From contig NC_003155.5 in the NCBI RefSeq assembly GCF_000009765.2, forward strand, positions 2,914,001-2,978,000: a DNA stretch of 64,000 bases, in the 5' to 3' direction. Each line of letters begins with the position of its first letter. The stretch's first letter is position 1. Positions 52,263-62,854 of this stretch are shown in pieces. The notes under the pieces are model-generated. The model ran no database searches and was not told where the DNA came from. It saw only the letters and a program-made list of their open reading frames with translations. This DNA is from Streptomyces avermitilis MA-4680 = NBRC 14893. GTDB taxonomy: Bacteria; Actinomycetota; Actinomycetes; Streptomycetales; Streptomycetaceae. Made by a program: the position numbers and the translations under genes.

Positions 52263-53067
52263 GGGCGGCACCCCTCTCACGGGTGATGCGGACCTCTTCG
52301 CCGAGGGACGACCAGATCTCGCGGTAGATCTCGATGAACCGCGGCTCCAGGCGCACCGATTCGACCTTGCGCGGCCGTGGCAGATCGATGTCGAAGACCT
52401 GCTTCACGGTCGCGGGACCCGCGGTCATCACGACGACCTTGTCGGCCAGCGCGATGGACTCCTCCAGGTCGTGGGTGACGAAGACGACGGAGGCACCCGT
52501 GCCCTCCCACAGCTCCAGCAGCTCGTCCGACATCAGTGCCCTGGTCTGCACGTCGAGCGCCGAGAAAGGCTCGTCCATGAGCAGGATCTGGGGGTCGTTG
52601 ACGAAGGTGGCGGCGAGGGCGACGCGCTTGCGCTGGCCGCCGGAGAGCTGGTGCGGATAGCGGTCCTCGAAGGCCGTGAGGCCGACCCGGGCCAGCCACT
52701 CGCGCGCCTTCTGCTTCGCCTCCGCCTTCGGTACGCCGCGGAACCGCGGGCCCGCCATGACGTTGGACAGGACCGTACGCCAGGGGAAGGTGGCGTCCTG
52801 CTGGAAGACGAAGCCGACCTTGTCGCCGACACCGGCAACCGGCTCGCCGGTCACCAGGACTTCACCCTCGGTGGGCTCTTCCAGGCCGCTGACGAGGGTC
52901 AGCGTGGTCGACTTCCCGCAACCGGTGGGGCCGACGACGGCCACGAACTCGCCACGGCCGACGGTCAGGTCCAGTTCCCTGACGGCCGTGTGCAGCCCCC
53001 CGGACGGGGTCTTGAAGATCTTGCTCGCGCCCCGCAGCTCGATGGCGGGGCTGGTGTCTGCGCTCAT
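52252..53067 (-). CDS. ABC transporter ATPase (NitT/TauT family)
   Basis: 271 residues: Walker A GPTGCGKST, Q-loop FVFQQDATFPW, signature LSGGQRKRVALA, Walker B LLMDEPFSALD, H-loop VTHDLEE. Typical of SsuB/TauB-like ATPases. First gene of the importer operon. It is divergent from the second CitB-type regulator gene, whose operator candidate lies in the shared region. Confidence 0.94.
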   Translation of the reverse strand: MSADTSPAIELRGASKIFKTPSGGLHTAVRELDLTVGRGEFVAVVGPTGCGKSTTLTLVSGLEEPTEGEVLVTGEPVAGVGDKVGFVFQQDATFPWRTVLSNVMAGPRFRGVPKAEAKQKAREWLARVGLTAFEDRYPHQLSGGQRKRVALAATFVNDPQILLMDEPFSALDVQTRALMSDELLELWEGTGASVVFVTHDLEESIALADKVVVMTAGPATVKQVFDIDLPRPRKVESVRLEPRFIEIYREIWSSLGEEVRITRERGAAHVA

Positions 53068-53143
53068 GGGCCGGGACCGTAGATGTGGCGCGGGCCACAG
53101 CATCAGTCTTCTGGGCGCAAGGGCTTCTTCTGCTTGCAAGAGT

Positions 53144-53175
53144 CTGTTGTGCTCGTTTTGCTCGCGCTACAACAG
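53144..53175. promoter_or_regulatory. Inverted repeat CTGTTGT-N18-ACAACAG
   Basis: Exact 7-bp arms at 53144-53150 and 53169-53175 in the region between the importer operon and the regulator gene, with two GCTCG direct repeats in the spacer. Possible CitB-type regulator site. Confidence 0.4.
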
Positions 53176-53229
53176 CGGAGCCGAAACACGGGCTTAACAG
53201 CTCGCCAGGCCTTGAGAGAAAGAGGCCCG

Positions 53230-53922
53230 ATGATTGACGTCCTGGTCGTGGACGACGACTTCCGTGTCGCCGAGATAAACGCCAAGTACGTGGGAAAGGT
53301 TCCCGGCTTCCGGGTGGCCGCCCGCGCGCACAGCGCTGCCCAGGCCCTGGCCGCGGTGGAGCGCGCGCCCATCGACCTGGTGCTGCTCGACCACTATCTG
53401 CCCGACCAGACGGGTCTCGAGCTGGTCCACCGCATGCGCGAACGCGGTCACGGCACCGACGTCATCATGATCACTGCGGCCAGCGACGTGACGACCGTGC
53501 AGGCGGCGATGCGTCTGGGCGCCCTGCACTATCTGGTCAAGCCGTTCACCTTCGCGGCGCTGCGCACCCGCCTCGACTCGTACGCCGCCCTGCGCCGCAC
53601 CGTCGACCGTGTGGGCGGCCGGGGCGTGGCGGGACAGGAGCAGGTCGACCGCATCTTCGGCGCCCTGCGCACGACACCGGCCCCGTCGTCGCCCGGGCTG
53701 CCCAGCGGCCACTCGGAGCCGACGACGGACCTGATCTGCGACGTCCTCCACCAGGCCGATCACCCCCTGTCGGCCCACGAGGTGGCCGCCGAGACGGGCC
53801 TGAGCAGATCCACGGCCCAGCGCTATCTGCGTCACCTGGAACAGGTGGGACGGCTACGGCTCTCACTCAAGTACGGCGACACCGGGCGACCGGAGCACCG
53901 GTACGCGTGGGTGGCGCCGTAG
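53230..53922 (+). CDS. Second CitB/DcuR-type response regulator (orphan)
   Basis: 230 residues, close paralogue of the regulator at 49.5 kb: same receiver (phosphoacceptor Asp54, LVLLDHYLPDQTG) and C-terminal reader (LSLKYGDTGRPEHRYAW). No kinase gene adjoins it. AAAGAGG precedes the ATG. It faces the ABC importer operon divergently, so it probably controls it, and may be phosphorylated by the CitA-type kinase. Confidence 0.9.
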   Translation: MIDVLVVDDDFRVAEINAKYVGKVPGFRVAARAHSAAQALAAVERAPIDLVLLDHYLPDQTGLELVHRMRERGHGTDVIMITAASDVTTVQAAMRLGALHYLVKPFTFAALRTRLDSYAALRRTVDRVGGRGVAGQEQVDRIFGALRTTPAPSSPGLPSGHSEPTTDLICDVLHQADHPLSAHEVAAETGLSRSTAQRYLRHLEQVGRLRLSLKYGDTGRPEHRYAWVAP

Positions 53923-53959
53923 AACGATCGCGCACGCCCCCTGGCGGCGCCGGGCGCCG

Positions 53960-55552
53960 TCAGACCGCACCGGCCCCCGTGAGCGACCGCACCTCGGCCT
54001 CCGCGTGCTTCGCCTCGTCCGCCGGCTCCACCGAAGTGACCGTGCCGAGCCAGCCCGCGAGGAAGCCCAGCGGGATGGACACGATGCCGGGGTTCTGCAA
54101 GGGGAAGTACTGGAAGTCGACGCCCGGGAAAAGCGATTCGGGGCTCCCCGTCACCACCGGAGAGAGCAGCACGAGCCCCAGCGCGGGCACCAGGCCCCCG
54201 TAGACCGACCACACCGCGCCACGTGTGGTGAAGCTGCGCCAGAACAGCGAATACATGAGCACCGGAAGATTCGCGGACGCGGCGACCGCGAAGGCCAGGC
54301 CCACCAGGAAGGCCACATTGAGATCCCGGGCGAGCAGTCCGAGGGCGATCGCGACCACGCCGACACCGACCGCCGCGGTCCGTGCGACGGCCACCTCGCT
54401 CCGCGGCTTCGCATGCCGACGCCGCAGCGACGCGTAGAGATCGTGAGCCACGGACGCCGAGGAGGCGAGCGTGATCCCGGCGACGACCGCGAGAATCGTG
54501 GCAAACGCGACGGCGGCGACGATCGCAAACAGAACCGTTCCTCCGGTGGAATTCGTCCCACCGCCCAGATCGAGCGCCAGCAACGGAACCGCCGTGTTCC
54601 CCGCCGCGTTCGACCTGCGCACGGCCTCGGGTCCGACGATCGCGGCCGCACCGAAGCCCAGCACGATCGTCATCAGATAGAAGCCGCCGATGAGCCCGAC
54701 CGACCAGACGACCGAGCGGCGCGCGGCGCGTGCGGTCGGCACGGTGTAGAAGCGGGACAGGATGTGCGGCAGCCCCGCCGTACCGAGCACCAGGGCCAGG
54801 CCCAAACTGATGAAGTCCAGCCGCGCGGTCCAGTCCCCGCCGTACTTCAGCCCTGGCGCGAGGAAGGCCTCACCGTGCCCGCTGCGCTCCATCGCCGTAC
54901 GCAGCAATTGGTCGAAGTCCCCTTGGAACCGCACCAGCACGAGCACGGTCAGCGCGATCGTGCCGCTGAGCAGCAGCACCGCCTTGACGATCTGGATCCA
55001 GGTGGTGGCCCGCATCCCTCCCATCGACACATAGATCACCATGAGCGCGCCGACGCCGATCACCGTCCAGGCGCGCGCTGCCCCGCTTGAACCCCCGAGC
55101 AGCAGCGCGACCAGGCTGCCCGCCCCCACCATCTGCGCCACCAGATACAGAACGGACACGGTCACCGACGAAGTTCCCGCCGCGATGCGCACCGGACGCT
55201 CGCTCATCCGCGCCGCGACCACGTCCGCGAGGGTGAAGCGCCCGCAGTTGCGCACCAGTTCGGCGACCAAGAAAAGCACCACCAACCAGGCGACCAGGAA
55301 GCCCACCACATACAGCAGCCCGTCGTACCCGTAGAGCGCGATGAGCCCTGTGACCCCCAGGAAGGACGCGGCCGACATGTAGTCGCCCGCGATGGCAAAA
55401 CCATTCTCCATGGGTGAGAACAGGCGCCCGCCCGCGTAGAACTCCTCCGCCGAACCATGCCGGTGACGGCTCACCCACGTCGTGATCGCCAGTGTCACCG
55501 CAACGAAACCGCTGAACAGCAGCAGCGCCAGCGTCTGATGATGGCCGGTCAC
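53960..55552 (-). CDS. Solute:sodium symporter, acetate-permease (ActP)-like
   Basis: 530 residues, about 13 helices, SSS signature regions GGRLFSPMENGFAIAGDYMS and GLPHILSRFYTVPTARAARR. Likely Na+-coupled uptake of acetate or another short-chain monocarboxylate, like E. coli ActP. GTG at 55552 overlaps the DUF485 stop (GTGA), mirroring the yjcH-actP pair. Confidence 0.88.
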   Translation of the reverse strand: MTGHHQTLALLLFSGFVAVTLAITTWVSRHRHGSAEEFYAGGRLFSPMENGFAIAGDYMSAASFLGVTGLIALYGYDGLLYVVGFLVAWLVVLFLVAELVRNCGRFTLADVVAARMSERPVRIAAGTSSVTVSVLYLVAQMVGAGSLVALLLGGSSGAARAWTVIGVGALMVIYVSMGGMRATTWIQIVKAVLLLSGTIALTVLVLVRFQGDFDQLLRTAMERSGHGEAFLAPGLKYGGDWTARLDFISLGLALVLGTAGLPHILSRFYTVPTARAARRSVVWSVGLIGGFYLMTIVLGFGAAAIVGPEAVRRSNAAGNTAVPLLALDLGGGTNSTGGTVLFAIVAAVAFATILAVVAGITLASSASVAHDLYASLRRRHAKPRSEVAVARTAAVGVGVVAIALGLLARDLNVAFLVGLAFAVAASANLPVLMYSLFWRSFTTRGAVWSVYGGLVPALGLVLLSPVVTGSPESLFPGVDFQYFPLQNPGIVSIPLGFLAGWLGTVTSVEPADEAKHAEAEVRSLTGAGAV

Positions 55553-56037
55553 AGCTGACCACCTCCCGCACTCCGCGTCAGCTCCTGGGTGTCCCAGCGC
55601 AGGTCGAGCGCGGCCCGGTCCCTGCGCAGCCGGGCGTGCCGCGCGTACGCCCAGGTGAACAGGAACGTGGTGAGGAACTGACCGAGCCCGGCCAGCAGGC
55701 CCACGTTCACCGAGCCGGCCACGGGGCGCGCCATCAGCCCGGGCGCCGTCGTAGCGGTCACCACATAGCCCACGTACCAGGTGAAGAACACGATCACGCC
55801 TGGAACCACAAATCTGCGATACCGGCTGCGCACCTCCTGGAAGGCAGCGCTTCGCTGCACCTCCAGATAGACGTCGGCCGCACCACCCACCCGGCCCTCG
55901 TGCTCCCGGCGCGCGGGCGGCACCACGGGAGCGGGCGCCCCCGTACTGTCCAACTCGCCCCAGCCGGAGGCGAGCGCGTCGTACCAGGGGTCGTCGAAGC
56001 CGACCTCTCCGGCGTCGCGGCCGTCCTGCTTCTCCAC
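55549..56037 (-). CDS. DUF485 membrane protein (YjcH-like)
   Basis: 162 residues: acidic N terminus (~1-55), then two helices (PGVIVFFTWYVGYVVTATTA, VGLLAGLGQFLTTFLFTWAY) joined by a short loop. DUF485 proteins are small partners of ActP-type symporters. GTG at 56037 has AAGGAG upstream. The acidic N-terminal extension is longer than in E. coli YjcH. Confidence 0.87.
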   Translation of the reverse strand: MEKQDGRDAGEVGFDDPWYDALASGWGELDSTGAPAPVVPPARREHEGRVGGAADVYLEVQRSAAFQEVRSRYRRFVVPGVIVFFTWYVGYVVTATTAPGLMARPVAGSVNVGLLAGLGQFLTTFLFTWAYARHARLRRDRAALDLRWDTQELTRSAGGGQL

Positions 56038-56141
56038 CGAACTCTCCTTGTCCGCAGCCCGTTTCGGCCACGTGCCCAAGGATGGACAGATCGGGAAGAT
56101 CTCTGACTCTTCTCCCCGCCCACTTCACCCCATCAGGTGAC

Positions 56142-56825
56142 TTACTCGGCGGGGGGCCGCACAAGTCCCTTCCCATAGGCGTAACGGACCGCCTGAGCAC
56201 GGTCCTTGAGTCCCGTCTTGGCGAAGAGATTGTTGATGTGGGTCTTCACCGTGGCGGTGGAGACATGGAGCCTGCGTGCGATCTCGTGGTTGCTGAGGCC
56301 CTCGGCGATCAGCACGAGCACCTCTGCCTCCCGTGCGGTGAGCCCGTCCGGTACCTCCGAGGATGCGGCCTGTCCCCGTTCCGGCTCCGACAGCCGCTCC
56401 AGCAACCGCCGTTGAATACTCGGCGAGAGCCCCGCGTCCCCCGACAGCACGCTCTCCACGGCCCGCACGATCTCGTCGCCGCCCGCGTCCTTGGTGAGAT
56501 AGCCACGAGCGCCCGCTCTGAGCGCCGGAAACAGTGACTCGTCGTCGGCGTACGTGGTGAGCACGACGACCTGGGTCCCAGGGTGCTCGGCCCGGATCCG
56601 CCGGGTCGCCTCGACACCGTCGCAGCGTGGCATCCGCAGGTCCATCAGCACAACGTCCGGGTTGAGTTCGGCGACCAGCTTCACTGCCTCGTGCCCGTCA
56701 CCGGCCGCGCCGACGACCTCGATCCCGGGCAGCAACCCCAGCAGCATGACGATGCCCTCGCGCACCACGGTCTGATCGTCCGCCACCACGACCCGCGCCG
56801 GCTTCCGGCTCTCCTCCTCCGTCAT
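56142..56825 (-). CDS. NarL/LuxR-family response regulator
   Basis: 227 residues: receiver with phosphoacceptor in VVLMDLRMPRCDG and LTKDAG lysine; LuxR helix-turn-helix at ~160-220 (LTAREAEVLVLIAEGLSNHE, HVSTATVKTHINNLFAKTGL). Third gene of an overlapping membrane protein-kinase-regulator operon. Targets unknown. Confidence 0.93.
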   Translation of the reverse strand: MTEEESRKPARVVVADDQTVVREGIVMLLGLLPGIEVVGAAGDGHEAVKLVAELNPDVVLMDLRMPRCDGVEATRRIRAEHPGTQVVVLTTYADDESLFPALRAGARGYLTKDAGGDEIVRAVESVLSGDAGLSPSIQRRLLERLSEPERGQAASSEVPDGLTAREAEVLVLIAEGLSNHEIARRLHVSTATVKTHINNLFAKTGLKDRAQAVRYAYGKGLVRPPAE

Positions 56826-57976
56826 GCAGGCACCTTCAGCGTCACCACGAACCCCTTCTCCTCCCGGCCGGCCTCCAACGAGCCTCCCAGCAGCTCCGCA
56901 CGCTCCCGCATGCCCAGCAGACCGTACCCGGCCCCCGAGCCGGTGAGATCGCCCGGCTTCCCGCCCGAGTCCCGCACATGCAGCGTCACTTGACGCTCGC
57001 CGTACTCCAGCTTCACCTGCACCTTCGCGCCCGGAGCGTGCTTACGAACATTTGTCAGGGCTTCCTGTGCGACCCTGCGCACCGCCTGCGAGGCCTCGGC
57101 CGTCAAAAGCCGCCGCTCACCCGAGACGGTGACGTCCGCGCCGTCCTCGAAGGCGACGAGCTCGCTCAGGAAGTCCTCGAGCGGGGATATCTCGCCCCGC
57201 AGCGCGGAGAGCGCCTGCCGGGTCTCGGCGAGGCCCTCGCGCGCCATCCCGCGTGCCGCCACAACCCGCCCGAGTATCTGCTCCCGGTCGGCTCCTCGCT
57301 CGATCAGCAACCTGGCCGCCTCCAGATGCACCAGCTGCGCCGAGAGGCTGTGCGCCAGCACGTCATGAATCTCCCGCGCGATCCTGGCTCGCTCCGCCAG
57401 CGCCGCCGACTGCGTCTCGGCCGCCCGCGCCGCGCGCTCCTGAGCGAGCAGACGCTGGGCGCTCCCACGAGCCTCGGCGTCGAGACGCAGCACATACCCG
57501 GCGAGAAATAGCCCCGCGATGGTGGCGGCGGTGGTCAGCCACACATCGTTGTCGACCGCCGCATACGCCGCCAGGGCAGCTGTGGTCACGGGCAGGGCGG
57601 CCGCGAGAGGAAGCCGCTCCAGCGCACTGACGGCACACCCGCACCAGATGACGAGGGCAGGGACCTGGAAGCCGGCGGTCTGCGCCACGATCGCGATTCC
57701 GAGAAGCACCGCGATCAACGCCAGCGACGGCCAGAGCCGGTGCTGAAGTGTGGTGCGGAAGAAGGCCCAGGAGGCGCCTGCGGCCAGGAGCACACCCGCC
57801 GCGGCTGCGACCGCACCCCAGCCGTGCACGTGGCTGCTGCTGAAGGCACCCCACAGCAGCATGGCGAGGACCAGCGCCCGCACGGTCCAGGCGAGCATGC
57901 GCCGAGGCCGCGAGAGCCCTTCCCGCCCGAGTGCCTCACGGGAGGGCCAGCGTGTCCAGGCGCTCTCGGTCGTCAC
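56822..57976 (-). CDS. Sensor histidine kinase (HisKA_3/NarX type)
   Basis: 384 residues. Five or six membrane helices in ~20-155 with no large external loop, so it probably senses a signal in the membrane. H-box AREIHDVLAHSLSAQLVHLE; ATPase with YGLLGMRERAELLGG. GTG at 57976 overlaps the upstream stop. Overlaps the regulator gene by 4 bp (ATGA). Confidence 0.92.
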   Translation of the reverse strand: MTTESAWTRWPSREALGREGLSRPRRMLAWTVRALVLAMLLWGAFSSSHVHGWGAVAAAAGVLLAAGASWAFFRTTLQHRLWPSLALIAVLLGIAIVAQTAGFQVPALVIWCGCAVSALERLPLAAALPVTTAALAAYAAVDNDVWLTTAATIAGLFLAGYVLRLDAEARGSAQRLLAQERAARAAETQSAALAERARIAREIHDVLAHSLSAQLVHLEAARLLIERGADREQILGRVVAARGMAREGLAETRQALSALRGEISPLEDFLSELVAFEDGADVTVSGERRLLTAEASQAVRRVAQEALTNVRKHAPGAKVQVKLEYGERQVTLHVRDSGGKPGDLTGSGAGYGLLGMRERAELLGGSLEAGREEKGFVVTLKVPA

Positions 57977-58518
57977 ACTCGCTCCTTCCGCGAGGGCTGA
58001 GGCACGCTCCACGAGGGCTGGGCGACGCCGTCACCGTATGCCCTGCTCCCACCGTCCGCCGGACCCAGGGAATGCACCCGCCAGATCAGGACCCCGGAGC
58101 GGAGCAGCAGCGTCGCCGCGAGGGCGAGAAGCAGCGCGGGGCTCTCCTGGCGCACGCCGAGGAGCACACCGAGGCCGAACAGTCCGACGCGCAGGACTAT
58201 GCCGACGATCCACACCCCCACGCTCGCCTTGGTGCTCTTGCTCCACACGGTGCCGTCCGCGTCCGTCCATATCCGGGTCGTCCAAGCCCAGCCGACGCCG
58301 GTGGCGACGCCTATGAGCAGTTCGGCGCCGAGCAGTATCCCCGACCCCGTGCGGTGGTGGGCGTCGAGCAGGCCGGGCTCGCGCACGGCCAGGAAAGCGA
58401 GCACGGCGGGAACGATCCACCAGCGCCGGTCCGCGTTGATCTTTTGCATGCGGAACTGCCGGGCGACGACCAGCACGACGACGGCGAGGATCAGGAGGGC
58501 ATGGGTGAGCCCGGACAT
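57973..58518 (-). CDS. DUF1453/CcdC-like membrane protein
   Basis: 181 residues, about five helices (THALLILAVVVLVVARQFRM, LGAELLIGVATGVGWAW, VWIVGIVLRVGLFGLGVLLG…). CcdC-like proteins occur in several bacteria without a firm role. Placed first in an operon with a kinase and regulator, it may be an accessory sensor. ATG 58518 has GGAGG 5 bp upstream. Confidence 0.78.
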   Translation of the reverse strand: MSGLTHALLILAVVVLVVARQFRMQKINADRRWWIVPAVLAFLAVREPGLLDAHHRTGSGILLGAELLIGVATGVGWAWTTRIWTDADGTVWSKSTKASVGVWIVGIVLRVGLFGLGVLLGVRQESPALLLALAATLLLRSGVLIWRVHSLGPADGGSRAYGDGVAQPSWSVPQPSRKERV

Positions 58519-58824
58519 CACGGCCTCCGTGGCGAACGAGAACGGATGCCGACAGCGGCTGCCGTCGACACCTTCGACGCTACGGAAATCGGCAGGTCAG
58601 CAGATCGGAGCCGGGGTGGATCGTGGGTGGATCCCTCAGTGAGACGGTTCTCCACCCGCGGGTGGAGAACCCCGACGGACACCGTCGGCGGCCAGCGCAG
58701 ATGGCCCTGCTCACCTGCGCTGGGGCTGTGAGCGAGGGTGGGGCCACCCACCGGGACCGACGGGACACCATCCAGCCCCGACCCGCTCCGAGTGCACCGA
58801 GCGGGAACCGGGACCCGCGATGGC
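58519..58824. other. Region between parE and the membrane protein-kinase operon
   Basis: Holds the 26-bp palindrome listed below and the leader of the downstream operon. No gene or tRNA is seen. Confidence 0.5.
58646..58671. promoter_or_regulatory. 26-bp perfect palindrome, candidate operator
   Basis: Both arms read GGTTCTCCACCCG towards the centre. It lies ~127 bp upstream of the DUF1453-kinase-regulator operon and ~150 bp downstream of parE. Autoregulation by the operon's NarL-type regulator fits best; a parE terminator is the alternative, since no T-run follows. Confidence 0.55.
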
Positions 58825-60948
<2,124 letters not shown>

Positions 60949-61389
60949 GCGGTTCGCTCCTCGCTGAATTTCAGGTGGGGCCCTTTTGGGTAAGGGCCGG
61001 GCTTCGGTCGCCGCTCCGAGGGTACCGAGGCCTGGTAGAGCCGTTGTAACGCCACCCTCGTCTGAACTCACACTAGTCCAGCGTCGTACGAGCGTTCGAT
61101 CCCTCGATGGAGTGAAGTACATATCACGTTCCCTTCCGGGCATGAACCATTTAGGCTCCGGGCACGTCCTCAACAACAACCGGCAACCCAGCCGGGAGGA
61201 CCAACACCTGACAAACAGCGCGAACCCGTAAGACACACAGACACGCAATACGGCACATTCGCCGCCAACCGGCAGCAATCAGCCGGCCCGGAAAGAAATT
61301 TTCAGGGAGAAGCCGCGAGCGGGAACGTTTTCGGCCTGGTTGGATGTTGACCCTGGTACGACAGCTCGTCGAGCTAGAGAAGAGGCGAC
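60949..61389. other. Divergent region between parE and the DUF7455-like gene
   Basis: Contains the parE promoter listed below, giving a ~190-base leader. The rightward gene starts with a GTG preceded by AAGAGG. No other feature was seen. Confidence 0.5.
61148..61176 (-). promoter_or_regulatory. parE promoter
   Basis: Minus strand TTGTTG (61176-61171), 17-bp spacer, TAAATG (61153-61148), a fair match to the principal-sigma consensus. Confidence 0.45.
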
Positions 61390-61620
61390 GTGACTACTGT
61401 TCTGACCCCCGCGAGCCCGCTGACGGCCGCTGACCGCTGCGACCGTTGCGGCGCCCAGGCATATCTGCGCGTCGTCCTCCTGAGCGGCGGAGAACTGCTC
61501 TTTTGCGCCCACCACGGTCGCAAGTTCGAGCCGGAACTCAAGAAGATCGCCGCTGAGATACAGGACGAGACGGAGCGGCTCACGACCCCTCCGGCAAGCG
61601 CCAACGACGAAGAGCGTTGA
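61390..61620 (+). CDS. 76-residue zinc-ribbon protein (DUF7455-like)
   Basis: Short protein with CDRCGAQAY and FCAHHGRKF, that is, a CxxC and CxHH zinc site, then a charged helix (EPELKKIAAEIQDETERL). Highly conserved in Streptomyces near hrdB. Function unknown. GTG start. Confidence 0.8.
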   Translation: MTTVLTPASPLTAADRCDRCGAQAYLRVVLLSGGELLFCAHHGRKFEPELKKIAAEIQDETERLTTPPASANDEER

Positions 61621-61665
61621 CACTTCGCATCAACGACGAGCGAGTGCCGGCCTCGTAGCCGGTGA

Positions 61666-61705
61666 GCGGGCGACCACCCCCTGGACACAGGGAGTGGCCG
61701 CCCGC
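61666..61705. terminator. Terminator after the zinc-ribbon gene
   Basis: An 18-bp stem with two mismatches (GCGGGCGACCACCCCCTG / CAGGGAGTGGCCGCCCGC), loop GACA, before the convergent protease gene. Confidence 0.7.
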
Positions 61706-61868
61706 ACTCGTACACGGAACCGGTTCGCCCGTGGCTGCGCCCGGCGGCCCGGCCCGCGTCCGCACGCCCTGTAGGCACCAGGAGGGCCACCGGCGCCTCG
61801 TACCCGCGCAGGCGGCATACGACATGACACCCGCACCCGCAGCCCCCTCAGCGGCTTCCCACAGCGAG

Positions 61869-62687
61869 TCAGCGACTCCTGCCGAACGCCCTGGCGACGT
61901 CTGAGACCCGCGTGTAGACGCCCGGGCTTCCGGGCCTCCCACAGCCACTCCCCCACGACACCAGTCCGATCAGACGCCCCTGGGCGACCAGTGGCCCGCC
62001 ACTGTCCCCCTGACAGGCGTCACGGCCACCTGCGAGCTCTCCGGCGCACAGCATGGAGCCGGCCAGATACTTTCCGTCCCCATCGCCGGGATACGCCTCC
62101 TCACAGGCCTCGTCCGGCAGCACCTGCACGCGCGCGGCGCGCAGGCTGTGGGCATAGTCGCCGCTCCCGGTGGCGTCGCCCCAGCCGTAGACCACGGCGG
62201 CCGTCCCAGGCGCGTAGGCCGGGTCGGCCGAGGAGGCCATGGGGATGACGGAGCTCTCCGGAAGCGGCGAGGCCAGGGTGAGTACGGCGAAGTCGCCGGC
62301 GTTCGTGGAACTGTCGTAATCCGGGTTGACCCAGGTGGCGCGCACCGGGATCTCCTTGCCCTGGGTCGACAGCAGGTCGGTCCGGTCGGCGATGATCCTC
62401 AGATCGCGAATCCGGCTCGGCGGCGCCCCCAGGACGGCCGCGCTCAGACAGTGGGCCGCGGTGAGCACAGTGGACCGGGCGATCACCACGCCCCCGCAGA
62501 ACTGCCCCGCCCGCGTACCTCCGAACCGGTCACGGCTGGACAGTGCGACCGTCCACGGACTCTGGGCGGTCTCGACCGGATAGCCGCCGATGACAATGCT
62601 GTCGGCCGTCGCGGGCGCGGGGGACGCCAGCGGTATCACGGCCGCTGCGGCCCCAAGGGCCAGCGCTCGGGCGAAGGGACGACGCAT
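61869..62687 (-). CDS. Secreted trypsin-like serine protease (S1)
   Basis: 272 residues: signal peptide (~1-28, ATADS cut), then S1 protease with His (TAAHC), Asp (DFAVL) and Ser (GDSGGP) triad. The Asp at the base of the specificity pocket ([11 protein letters not shown]) indicates cleavage after Arg/Lys. Three cysteine pairs are in place. The immediate IVIGG-like start suggests little or no propeptide. GAGGAG precedes the ATG. Confidence 0.93.
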   Translation of the reverse strand: MRRPFARALALGAAAAVIPLASPAPATADSIVIGGYPVETAQSPWTVALSSRDRFGGTRAGQFCGGVVIARSTVLTAAHCLSAAVLGAPPSRIRDLRIIADRTDLLSTQGKEIPVRATWVNPDYDSSTNAGDFAVLTLASPLPESSVIPMASSADPAYAPGTAAVVYGWGDATGSGDYAHSLRAARVQVLPDEACEEAYPGDGDGKYLAGSMLCAGELAGGRDACQGDSGGPLVAQGRLIGLVSWGSGCGRPGSPGVYTRVSDVARAFGRSR

Positions 62688-62800
62688 ACGCGCTCCTCAC
62701 TCAGGGGTGGTCATGGAATACCCAGAGTGATCCAGCTCATCACGTCGCGCATACGCAGCAGCCGACGGCCTCCACATGCTCGGTGGACGGCGCGCACATG

Positions 62801-62837
62801 CTGAGGGCCCGGCTCCCCACGGAAGCCGGGCCCTCAG
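62801..62837 (-). terminator. Terminator of hrdB
   Basis: Perfect 14-bp stem (CTGAGGGCCCGGCT / AGCCGGGCCCTCAG) with a 9-base loop, 18 bp after the hrdB stop. Confidence 0.88.
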
Positions 62838-62854
62838 GTGCGTACAGCCGAGAC

